A stretch of 29,003 nt of DNA, taken from RGIG8306 sp964566025 (GTDB lineage: Bacteria > Bacillota > Clostridia > Lachnospirales > Lachnospiraceae). The notes below the pieces were generated by a model that saw nothing but the letters and a program-made list of their open reading frames with translations, made no database searches and was not told the origin of the DNA. The stretch is from NCBI GenBank assembly GCA_964566025.1, contig CAZMHF010000025.1, positions 1 to 29,003 on the forward strand, given 5' to 3'. Shown piece after piece: positions 1-7,026 of this stretch. Within the stretch, counting starts at the first letter, position 1; every line of letters starts with the position of its first letter. Position numbers and translations under genes: made by a program.

Positions 1-105
1 GAACTTCCTTGTTTCAGTGGGAGTTCAAGCTCCCACTGAAATAGCAGCGAAGCTCTGGGAGGGAGGTCACTAGAAAGTAGCGAAGCGAATTTCGAGTATC
101 CGAAT
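1..105 (+). repeat. Structured repeat element, copy A (5' end outside window)
   Basis: This non-coding segment carries a 12-bp hairpin (12-23 with 30-41, loop TTCAAG), a weakened GCAGC-GAA-GCT hairpin (44-54), an AGTAGCGAAGC stretch (77-87) and the box CGAGTATCC (93-101). Bases 1-54 are identical to the reverse complement of 25926-25979 in copy C, and the end of the element also matches copy C. The first arm and the 5' strand of the closing stem must lie upstream of the window. The strand GGGAGGGAGGTCA (57-69) predicts an upstream partner close to TGACCTCCC. A promoter begins 11 bases after the element. I see no coding capacity. Confidence 0.85.
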
Positions 106-115
106 TTAAAATAGC

Positions 116-144
116 TTGACAAACTCTATAAGAGAAGATAAAAT
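116..144 (+). promoter_or_regulatory. Promoter for the broken secreted-protein gene and ABC transporter
   Basis: TTGACA (116-121) and TAAAAT (139-144) are separated by 17 bases, close to the housekeeping sigma consensus. It lies just after repeat copy A and is the only good promoter seen before the transporter genes. Confidence 0.7.
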
Positions 145-199
145 AAAGGAAAACAATTAATGGAAAGATATAAAGCATTTCATTTAGAAAGTAGGTAAA

Positions 200-624
200 A
201 TGAATTTGATTAAATTTAGAAAAATGGTACTATCTATTTTTATCGTGATTATAACCTTGATAAAGATGTCCCCCACTTCTAAGCAAAGCGAAAGTGGGGG
301 TAACATCTTTGTATCAGTAGGTGTTCAAGCACCTACTGATATGCAGCGAAGCTGCAACAAGGTTACGAGTATCCTCTTTGACTGCTTAGCAGTTTTGTGA
401 TAAGCTATGCAGCAATAGGTGGAAAGTCCAAAGTTGTTAATTTTGTAACATTTTCGTCCTCGATGTCTTTTGATAAAACAGTTAGAATATCAACTGGTGA
501 ACGAAAAACATTTTCTGATCTAGTATCAGGATCAAGTTATTACAATACTTTAGATGTACGAGTTTGGATAAATGGAATGACATCTTATGATCAAGATTTG
601 AGTTACTCAGTAACCGCAGATTAG
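200..624 (+). pseudogene. Small secreted-protein gene interrupted by repeat copy B
   Basis: The ATG at 200 opens a typical signal-peptide start: a basic N-terminus (NLIKFRK) followed by a hydrophobic run (VLSIFIVIITL). Near 260 the reading frame enters repeat copy B and stops at 400. In another frame, downstream of the repeat, comes a second hydrophobic stretch ending in a cleavage-like site (LLSSFVISYA, from 382), then about 63 polar, Ser/Thr/Tyr-rich residues to a stop at 624. Joining the halves gives a natural signal peptide of about 30 residues plus a short mature chain, so I read this as one gene split by an insertion. Removing 3n+2 bases, for example 259-380 or 260-381, restores the frame. 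A GTG at 397 overlaps the upstream stop as GTGA, so reinitiation is possible, but the product would lack a signal peptide. I recognise no family. The gene ends 17 bases before a transporter gene, so the product may have been its cargo or partner (inference). Confidence 0.6.
252..374 (+). repeat. Structured repeat element, copy B
   Basis: The full fold is visible. The closing stem pairs TAACCTTG (252-259) with CAAGGTTA (358-365). The first arm pairs 262-277 with 293-310, apart from one or two unpaired bases. The second arm pairs 313-323 with 330-340 around a TTCAAG loop. A small hairpin GCAGC-GAA-GCTGC occupies 343-355. The box CGAGTATCC (366-374) follows directly. Compared with copy C, many stem positions differ on both strands so that pairing is kept, and the 43-base insert before the box is absent. 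The 5' boundary is uncertain: pairing places it at 252, but the interrupted reading frame favours about 260. Confidence 0.85.
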
Positions 625-641
625 TAAAAGGAGCAGCAATT

Positions 642-1853
642 ATGCTAAAAAGCAAACGTAGAATCATTTCACTTCTTTTGTGTCTTTCTTTATTTGTTAG
701 CGCTCTTTTGATTTTTGTCCAAGCAAATATGACAACAACATTTACTCGTTTAGAAGAATATACGAAAGAAACAAAATATAATGAGGAGATGAATTTTAAC
801 TTAACGATAAAGCAACGTGAACCAGTGATTATGGTAAATGAATTACCCGATTACATTCCCGAAAAGCGAATGGATATATGGGATGAATTCGATATAGATA
901 AGGGAAATGTATTCACAAAAATTGGTTTGATGGGCGAAACATTAGTTGCTTTCGAGGGAATATTGCTAATTGATACAAATGAAGAGATTCCATACAAATT
1001 AGAAAGTGGAAGATACCCAAGCGCAGGAGAAATTGCCGCCAATGAAAAAAAAGTGGTTATTGGAAAAGGCGCAAAGGCATATACGTACGAAAATAATCAT
1101 AAAACATATATTGCCCTAAATGACGAAGAATATGAAGTGGTTGGACTTTTACTAAGCGATACAGAAGAAGTAATTGATTATCGCATTGTTGTATACTGGA
1201 GCTGTTTGTCAGATAGTATAAGGGACTATTATTACCGCAGAGCAAGTTCGAGTGGCATTATTAAGGAGTTTACCTATGGGACAGAGGGAGAAATTGATAA
1301 TGGGCAAATTCAAAAAATTAATGATTGGATATTCGATGAAATTGTTCCATATTATCAAGGTGACGGAATTACGTATCGTATGAATGAGTTTCAATTGGAA
1401 ACAAGTATTGCAAAAAAAGAGAACGTCAAAATCAGTGATTTGCATTTTGGTAGTGGTATGATTCACACCATAACCAATACAATTAGTCGTTATATTAATA
1501 TGGGTCTTATTGTTTTAGGAATTGGTAATTGCTATATCACCTGCTTAGTGTGGATACTATATAGAAAAAAAGAAATTGCGATACGAAAAGCTTTTGGAAT
1601 GAAAACGTATAGAGTGTTAGAAAATATATTGAGGGAGTTTTTGATATATTTTGTATCAGCTTTTGCTGCTGCATATGCTTTTTTATGCATATGGACTAGC
1701 ATTCTTGAAAGAAAAATGAAGATTTTTTTGATCGACAAAAGTGCTATTAGCCAGATTGCCTTGACTCTCGTAATTGTCGTTGTCATATGCTTTGTTATTC
1801 CTGTTATCCGTATTGGTCGTCGTAGCGTGATACAAGATCTTCAGAAAGGTTAG
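642..1853 (+). CDS. FtsX/MacB-type ABC transporter permease, first subunit
   Basis: The 403-residue protein has a hydrophobic segment at about 9-28, a large extracytoplasmic region (about 30-285) and three C-terminal membrane segments (about 287-309, 333-353, 371-393). This is the four-helix layout of MacB/FtsX-like permeases, with the periplasmic-core type of domain between helices 1 and 2. The cytoplasmic loop RKKEIAIRKAFGMK after helix 2 is typical of the family and contacts the ATPase. An AAAAGGAG ribosome site sits just before the ATG. The gene lies between the broken secreted-protein gene and a second permease of similar build, so the two permeases probably form a heterodimer with the ATPase at 3099. 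Members of this family drive mechanotransmission, peptide or lipoprotein export, or antimicrobial-peptide resistance. The substrate here is unknown. Confidence 0.85.
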   Translation: MLKSKRRIISLLLCLSLFVSALLIFVQANMTTTFTRLEEYTKETKYNEEMNFNLTIKQREPVIMVNELPDYIPEKRMDIWDEFDIDKGNVFTKIGLMGETLVAFEGILLIDTNEEIPYKLESGRYPSAGEIAANEKKVVIGKGAKAYTYENNHKTYIALNDEEYEVVGLLLSDTEEVIDYRIVVYWSCLSDSIRDYYYRRASSSGIIKEFTYGTEGEIDNGQIQKINDWIFDEIVPYYQGDGITYRMNEFQLETSIAKKENVKISDLHFGSGMIHTITNTISRYINMGLIVLGIGNCYITCLVWILYRKKEIAIRKAFGMKTYRVLENILREFLIYFVSAFAAAYAFLCIWTSILERKMKIFLIDKSAISQIALTLVIVVVICFVIPVIRIGRRSVIQDLQKG

Positions 1854-1863
1854 GAGGTTAGAG

Positions 1864-3102
1864 ATGAATATTAAAAATCGATTTGCATTAGCATTACATT
1901 CTCTATCCAAGCAATCAAAAGCCTTTTATTTATCGGTGGTATTAGTCGCAGTTGCATTGGTATTATTATGTTTGTCACTAATAATAGAGTTGTTAGGCGT
2001 TCGGTTCAACAAAAATATTGATAAAAATTTCACGTGCGACCGCAATCAACTATTGTTTTATGATACGCAACGCTCGGCAGTAGATCCAGACCGCACAAAT
2101 TTTTTCAAAGAATTATCTGAGCTAGAATTTGTGTCTTCATTTGGAGGAGCAAATGTAGCAGAATCAAATATGATATCGTATCCTCAATTAGGCAAAATAC
2201 AGCGAGAAAACGGTTTTTCTGGTGAAGTAGGACAAGAAGTAAGGATTGATGCTTCCCTACTACCATTATATAAGCTAGAATTAGCTGAAGGTGAGTGGAA
2301 AACAAGTGACAATTATCGAACGATATACTTGTATTTAGGTGCTGATTTTGCAGGAAAAGTAGCGGTGGGAACTACTTTTGCTGATGAAAAAGGTGATGAA
2401 GAATATATGGTAGCAGGTATTCTAAAAAGCAACTCATATTTTCCGATGGATGACCTTATTGCAGATTTCTCGAAAATCGCCACGACATTTCAATACGAGA
2501 GCAAGCTTGACAATAGGATTATTAAGCTTCTTCCAACATCACGTGCGGAGTGGAGAGGATTCATTTCAATTAAAAACGGCTATTCAACAAGCAATGCAAT
2601 CAATCAAATATACCAATTGGCGCACAAAGAAAATATTGATATACACCTTGGAGAATTTGTAGATATTCTCAAAGAGATTGAACACAGTAGAAGCGACATA
2701 ACACATTATATGAGAGGGTTAGCATTAAAAATGGCGCTTATCATTATTATACTAGTGAGCGGAACGCAATTGCTACAAATCATAAAAGAGATGTCGGAGT
2801 ACGGGATTTATTATTCGCTGGGCATGACGGTGAAGGATTTGTGCAGCATTGTATTTATCAAAAATATCGTTGGGATGTTTGTTGCTTTTATGGCAGGAAT
2901 AATTGGATGTATTTTTGCGATAAAAATCATGTCCTTTTCAATGAATATGGATTTTAGTGAATTAATAAGTCTGTTTTATGGAAGTCCTACGATAATCATG
3001 TTTGCATTTTCAATGCTAACAGGCGTGATTGCTTCGATACTTCCAGCATTGTTTATTGCAAAATTAAAGCCAATCGAGCTAATTGGAGGAAATGATACAT
3101 GA
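1864..3102 (+). CDS. FtsX/MacB-type ABC transporter permease, second subunit
   Basis: The 412-residue protein repeats the layout of its neighbour: an N-terminal helix (about 21-44), an extracytoplasmic domain of about 240 residues, and three C-terminal helices (about 287-306, 329-355, 375-398). The ABC-coupling loop after the second helix includes EMSEYGIYYSLGMT, which matches the usual E-x-G-x-x-x-x-x-G-M pattern of FtsX-like permeases. The start follows a GGAGGTTAGAG ribosome site, 10 bases after the first permease stops. Its stop overlaps the start of the ATPase gene in an ATGA tetranucleotide, which suggests translational coupling and a fixed subunit ratio. The sequence differs enough from the first permease to suggest an old duplication rather than a recent one. 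Confidence 0.85.
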   Translation: MNIKNRFALALHSLSKQSKAFYLSVVLVAVALVLLCLSLIIELLGVRFNKNIDKNFTCDRNQLLFYDTQRSAVDPDRTNFFKELSELEFVSSFGGANVAESNMISYPQLGKIQRENGFSGEVGQEVRIDASLLPLYKLELAEGEWKTSDNYRTIYLYLGADFAGKVAVGTTFADEKGDEEYMVAGILKSNSYFPMDDLIADFSKIATTFQYESKLDNRIIKLLPTSRAEWRGFISIKNGYSTSNAINQIYQLAHKENIDIHLGEFVDILKEIEHSRSDITHYMRGLALKMALIIIILVSGTQLLQIIKEMSEYGIYYSLGMTVKDLCSIVFIKNIVGMFVAFMAGIIGCIFAIKIMSFSMNMDFSELISLFYGSPTIIMFAFSMLTGVIASILPALFIAKLKPIELIGGNDT

Positions 3103-3761
3103 TTACATTAAAGGATGTGAAAAAAACATATACAAATGGTGTTGTTGCAACGCATGCATTGCGAGAAATTAATATGCATGTGGGTGAAGGTGAATTTTTA
3201 GCCATTGTAGGCGCAAGTGGATCAGGAAAAACAACATTGCTTAATATAATAGGCGGGATGGATACCTTGACAGAAGGAAAATATTTTTTTCAAGATATAG
3301 CGGTGCATAATTTAAAGATGCGTCAGCTGCATCAATTTCGAAAGGAACATGTAGGATTTGTTTTTCAGCAATTTGCCTTGATGAACCATTATACTGTGTA
3401 TCAAAATGTTGAACTTCCGCTGCTTGCAAAAAACATAAGGAAAAGTGAGCGAAAAAAGAGAGTGATGGAGCAATTAAAGTGGATGGGCATTGAAGGATTA
3501 GCTAAGAAATTGCCGATTCATATTTCGGGTGGACAACAACAACGTTGCGCTATTGCAAGGGCATTAGTAGCAGATAATCCTTTACTGATTGCAGATGAAC
3601 CAACAGGGGCACTTGATAAAAATACGGGTCAAGAAATAATAGATATCTTTAAAAAAATTAATCAAAAAGGTGTTACAGTAATATTAGTTACACATGATGA
3701 AAATATTGCATACCAAACAAAGAGAATTGTCCGAGTAGAGGATGGAATGATTATAGATTGA
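3099..3761 (+). CDS. ABC transporter ATP-binding protein (MacB/LolD-like)
   Basis: This 220-residue ATPase is complete. It has Walker A GASGSGKT (38-45), a Q-loop glutamine (90), signature ISGGQ (142-146), Walker B ending in D166-E167, a D-loop (ALD) and the switch histidine H199 in VTHD. Its length and the PTGALDKNTGQEI segment are typical of the LolD/MacB/FtsE-type ATPases that pair with FtsX-like permeases. It overlaps the second permease by four bases and ends about 35 bases before a strong terminator, so the transporter operon closes here. It energises the two permeases at the cytoplasmic face. Bacteriocin-type exporters use similar ATPases, but the sequence alone does not decide the role. 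Confidence 0.93.
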   Translation: MITLKDVKKTYTNGVVATHALREINMHVGEGEFLAIVGASGSGKTTLLNIIGGMDTLTEGKYFFQDIAVHNLKMRQLHQFRKEHVGFVFQQFALMNHYTVYQNVELPLLAKNIRKSERKKRVMEQLKWMGIEGLAKKLPIHISGGQQQRCAIARALVADNPLLIADEPTGALDKNTGQEIIDIFKKINQKGVTVILVTHDENIAYQTKRIVRVEDGMIID

Positions 3762-3797
3762 CAAAGGTGAGTTTTGATTGATTTGCAATAAAGAAAT

Positions 3798-3845
3798 AGA
3801 CGAGACGAAAAGAGATAGCAATTCTTTTTTTGCTCGTCTTTTTTT
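3798..3845 (+). terminator. Rho-independent terminator after the ABC operon
   Basis: AGACGAG (3798-3804) pairs with CTCGTCT (3833-3839), and an inner AAAAGA/TCTTTT pairing extends the stem. A run of seven Ts (3839-3845) follows. Confidence 0.85.
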
Positions 3846-3878
3846 GAATCAAAATTTGATTCACCTTTTGCAAAAGGT
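3846..3878. promoter_or_regulatory. Two abutting palindromes at the pyr promoter (candidate operator)
   Basis: GAATCAAA-A-TTTGATTC (3846-3862) is a perfect 17-base inverted repeat. It is directly followed by ACCTTTTGCAAAAGGT (3863-3878), a perfect 16-base palindrome. The first overlaps the -35 element and the second fills the spacer up to five bases before the -10. A dimeric repressor bound there would block RNA polymerase. This is inference, and no regulator gene is adjacent. Confidence 0.55.
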
Positions 3879-3888
3879 ATGCTATAAT
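3860..3888 (+). promoter_or_regulatory. Promoter of the pyr operon
   Basis: TATAAT (3883-3888), preceded by TGC (extended -10), lies 17 bases after a weak -35 TTCACC (3860-3865). The expected leader before pyrC is only about 37 bases, too short for a PyrR-type attenuator. Confidence 0.75.
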
Positions 3889-3931
3889 TAATTCGTTTGA
3901 GACACTTACGCTTACGTATTGAGAGGTCATT

Positions 3932-5248
3932 ATGATTACTTTGATAAAAAATGGACGAGTTCTAAATCCCGCGACAAAGACAGATGCGAAGCAAGATCTA
4001 TATGTTCTAGAGGATCGCATTGTATCGCGTGAAACATTAGAAAAGCTACGGCCTGGTGCGGATACAATAGAGATTGATAAGATAATTGATGCTTCGAATT
4101 GCTATGTGATGCCTGGCTTGATTGATTTGCATGTGCATTTGCGCGATCCTGGATTGACACATAAAGAAACTATTGAAAGTGGATGCCAAGCGGCGTTACA
4201 TGGTGGATTTACGACGATTTGTGCGATGCCAAATACAATGCCGACAACCGATAATGCACAAATCATCGAAGAAATCATTGACAAAGCAAAAAAAGTTTCA
4301 CCTGTAAGAGTCATTCCGGTAGGTGCAGTGACAATCGGACAAGAAGGAAACAATCTGACCGATATCAAAGCTATGAAGCGTGCGGGAAGCCTTGCTATTA
4401 GCGAGGATGGGAAATCGGTCATGGATGAGTCACTATATCGTCAAGCGTTAGCAAATGCCGCGAAAGAACAGATGGTTGTCATGGCACATTGCGAAGATAA
4501 GGACTTAGTTCAAAATGGTGTATTAAACTTTGGAAAAAAATCAAAAGAGTTAGGTATGCTAGGTATTAGCAATGAAGTCGAGGATCGAATTGTGCGAAGA
4601 GATATTGCATTAGCGAAAGAAACAAATGCGGCCTTGCATTTATGCCATTGCTCAACAAAAAATAGTGTACAATATATAGAAGAGGCAAAAAAAGCGGGAG
4701 TAAACGTAACAGCAGAAGTTTGTCCGCATCATTTTGTATTAACGGACACGGATATTCCTTGTGATGATGCAAATTATAAGATGAATCCGCCTTTGCGTAC
4801 AAAAGAAGATGTAGATGCCTTAATAGGTGGTCTACAAAAAGGAATCATTGATTGTATTTCGACAGACCATGCGCCGCATAGTGTAGAAGAAAAAGCGCAA
4901 TCGATAAAGGATGCACCATTTGGAATTGTCGGATTAGAGACGGCTGTGGCACTTACTATGACCTATTTAGTGGATAAGGGTATTTTGACACCATTGCAAA
5001 TGGCAGAGAAAATGAGCTATAATCCAGCTAAAATTTTAGGAATTGATCGCGGTGATATTTCGGAAGGAAAGATAGCCGATATAGTGATTATTAATCCAAA
5101 TGAAAGCTACCAAATTGATGCAAATCAATTTAAATCAAAAGGAAGAAACACACCATTTCACGAAAAAAATGTGAAGGGGAAAGTGAAATATACAATCATT
5201 GCGGGCAAGTCATATAGCCTTGAAGAAGATGTCTCCGCTTCTAAGTGA
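3932..5248 (+). CDS. pyrC: Dihydroorotase (class I)
   Basis: This enzyme cyclises carbamoyl-aspartate to dihydroorotate, the third step of pyrimidine synthesis. The 438-residue protein has the amidohydrolase metal motif DLHVHLRDPG, with H67 and H69 as ligands. It also has the GFTT-x-x-x-MPNT block, further metal histidines in MAHCED and LHLCHCS, and the late STDHAPH motif with the catalytic aspartate. Length and motifs fit the class I (Bacillus-type) enzymes. The start follows a GAGAGG ribosome site. The gene opens an operon with pyrF, pyrK, pyrD and pyrE. Its last seven codons and stop lie in a shrunken copy of the dispersed repeat, so the extreme C-terminus (DVSASK) may be foreign to the original gene. 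No carbamoyltransferase (pyrB) is present in the window. Confidence 0.97.
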   Translation: MITLIKNGRVLNPATKTDAKQDLYVLEDRIVSRETLEKLRPGADTIEIDKIIDASNCYVMPGLIDLHVHLRDPGLTHKETIESGCQAALHGGFTTICAMPNTMPTTDNAQIIEEIIDKAKKVSPVRVIPVGAVTIGQEGNNLTDIKAMKRAGSLAISEDGKSVMDESLYRQALANAAKEQMVVMAHCEDKDLVQNGVLNFGKKSKELGMLGISNEVEDRIVRRDIALAKETNAALHLCHCSTKNSVQYIEEAKKAGVNVTAEVCPHHFVLTDTDIPCDDANYKMNPPLRTKEDVDALIGGLQKGIIDCISTDHAPHSVEEKAQSIKDAPFGIVGLETAVALTMTYLVDKGILTPLQMAEKMSYNPAKILGIDRGDISEGKIADIVIINPNESYQIDANQFKSKGRNTPFHEKNVKGKVKYTIIAGKSYSLEEDVSASK

Positions 5249-5276
5249 AGTGTCAGTGGGACTGTGAATATCCAAT
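5226..5276 (+). repeat. Shrunken relic of the structured repeat (copy D)
   Basis: GATGTCTCCGCTTCTAAG (5228-5245) matches the first arm of copy B with two differences. GTCAGTGGGA (5252-5261) resembles the second arm of copies A and C, and GAATATCCAATT (5266-5277) resembles the CGAGTATCCGAATT end. The distal halves are missing, but small hairpins remain possible at 5236-5252 and 5254-5264. It contains the pyrC stop codon (5246-5248). Confidence 0.5.
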
Positions 5277-5306
5277 TAACAATAAATTAGGTATGGGAGA
5301 AAAAAG

Positions 5307-6227
5307 ATGATTAACAGATTAAACGAGAGAATTAAAGAATTGCAGGCGCCAGTCGTTGTAGGCATCGATTTAACATTGAAGTTAATGCCAGATTATTTAT
5401 TAGAAGGAGCTATTAAACAATATGGTGCCAATAATCAAGCGGCAGCAAGTGTATTAACTTTTTGCGGAAAAGCGATTATTGATGAAATTTACGACATTGT
5501 ACCAGCAGTAAAAATTCAAGTGGCAATGTATGAACAATACGGTATGCCAGGTATGGAAACGTATTATGAATTAACAAGCTATGCAAAATCAAAAGGACTT
5601 ATCGTTATGGGAGATATTAAACGTGGCGACATTGGTTCAACCTCCGAGTCCTATGCAATTGGCCATTTAGGAAGTAATCGAATTGGCACAGAAGAGGTGA
5701 AAGGTTTCGATTCAGATATTATTACGGTTAATCCTTATTTAGGAAGTGATGGAGTCGTTCCGTTTATTGATGTAGCACGTGAACATAAAAAGGGACTTTT
5801 TATTTTGGTAAAAACGTCAAACCCATCAAGTGGTGAATTTCAAGATGTCAAGTGTGGAGATAAACCATTATTCCAATTGGTTGCCGAAAAAGTAGATGAG
5901 TGGGGCCAAACTTACATGGGAGAGCAATATAGCAATGTAGGTGCTGTAACAGGAGCAACATATCCAACAGAAGCGATATTACTTCGGAAAATTATGCCGA
6001 AAACCTTTTTCCTAGTACCAGGATATGGCGCGCAAGGTGGAAAGGCTGCGGATCTAAAACCATTTTTCAATGAAGATGGAACGGGAGCTATTGTCAATAA
6101 CTCGAGAGGTATTGTGGCAGCATATAGTCATGAGCGTTACAAAGACACATTTGCGCCATCTGAGTTTGCACAAGCAGCACGCCAGGCAACTATCGATATG
6201 ATTGAAGATTTGCGAACAATTTTCTAA
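5307..6227 (+). CDS. pyrF: Orotidine 5'-phosphate decarboxylase (long form)
   Basis: This enzyme decarboxylates OMP to UMP, the last step of de novo UMP synthesis. The 306-residue length is that of the long subfamily (type 2) found in many clostridia and actinobacteria, not the roughly 230-residue form of Bacillus. The catalytic D-x-K-x-x-D array is at 103-108 (DIKRGD), and an early substrate-contact GID lies at 19-21. VPGYGAQGG near the C-terminus forms the phosphate-binding loop. The start follows GGGAGAAAAAAG. It lies 58 bases after pyrC, a gap that holds the tail of repeat relic D, and 13 bases before pyrK. Confidence 0.96.
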   Translation: MINRLNERIKELQAPVVVGIDLTLKLMPDYLLEGAIKQYGANNQAAASVLTFCGKAIIDEIYDIVPAVKIQVAMYEQYGMPGMETYYELTSYAKSKGLIVMGDIKRGDIGSTSESYAIGHLGSNRIGTEEVKGFDSDIITVNPYLGSDGVVPFIDVAREHKKGLFILVKTSNPSSGEFQDVKCGDKPLFQLVAEKVDEWGQTYMGEQYSNVGAVTGATYPTEAILLRKIMPKTFFLVPGYGAQGGKAADLKPFFNEDGTGAIVNNSRGIVAAYSHERYKDTFAPSEFAQAARQATIDMIEDLRTIF

Positions 6228-6240
6228 GAAGGAGTAGAGT

Positions 6241-7026
6241 ATGTCAAAATGTGTGCAAAATGCTCTGATTATAAAACAAGAACAATTAGCAGACGATGTA
6301 TTTAGTATGGTATTAGAGGCGAAGACAATCGCAAAGCAAGCACAGCCAGGACAATTTATTTCCTTGTATTGCAAGGATCAAGCGCATTTATTGCCACGTC
6401 CAATTAGTTTGTGTGAGGTGGATGGCGAAAAAGGTTTGCTACGCATTGTATATCGTATGGTGGGATTTGGTACAAAAGAATTTGCGACGTATAAAGCAGG
6501 GGATTTTGTGAAAATTATTGGACCGCTTGGTCATGGATTTCCACTTATAGAAGAAAAAGAAGCGATACTCTTTGGTGGTGGTATTGGGATTCCACCTATG
6601 CTTGAATTAGCAAAACAATTGAATACGAAAACAACGATTGTGTTGGGGTACCGTGATACGCTATTTATGCAAGAGGATTTTTTGAGTGAAGGAACTGTGC
6701 TTATTGCAACAGAAGATGGTAGTGTGGGCACGAAAGGAAATGTCCTAAATGCCGCAATTGAGCAAGACATTTTCGACGAACAATCAAAAGATACAAAAGT
6801 GATTTATGCATGTGGGCCGATGCCGATGTTAAGAGCAATTAAGGCATTTGCAGAGGAAAGAAATATTACATGTTATTTATCATTAGAAGAGAAGATGGCA
6901 TGTGGTATTGGTGCTTGTTTGGCTTGTGTATGTGATTCAAAGGAAAAAGACGAACATTCCAATGTTTACAATAAGCGAATTTGTGCAGAAGGACCAGTGT
7001 TTTTGTCAACGGAGGTGGAATTATGA
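6241..7026 (+). CDS. pyrK: Dihydroorotate dehydrogenase B, electron-transfer subunit
   Basis: PyrK passes electrons from the FMN of PyrD to NAD+ through FAD and a [2Fe-2S] cluster. The 261-residue protein has an FAD-binding front half with LLPRPISLCEV (about residues 50-60) and an NAD-binding GGGIGIPPM loop. A C-terminal cluster motif holds C221, C226, C229 and C248. The C-terminal codons overlap the start of pyrD (ATGA), the usual arrangement for the two subunits of the heterotetramer. The presence of PyrK means the cell uses NAD+ rather than fumarate or quinone as acceptor, which suits an anaerobe. Confidence 0.96.
   Translation: MSKCVQNALIIKQEQLADDVFSMVLEAKTIAKQAQPGQFISLYCKDQAHLLPRPISLCEVDGEKGLLRIVYRMVGFGTKEFATYKAGDFVKIIGPLGHGFPLIEEKEAILFGGGIGIPPMLELAKQLNTKTTIVLGYRDTLFMQEDFLSEGTVLIATEDGSVGTKGNVLNAAIEQDIFDEQSKDTKVIYACGPMPMLRAIKAFAEERNITCYLSLEEKMACGIGACLACVCDSKEKDEHSNVYNKRICAEGPVFLSTEVEL

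Noticed and set aside
3889..3931. PyrR-binding attenuator for the pyr operon
   Set aside because: The leader is about 37 bases with no antiterminator/terminator pair.
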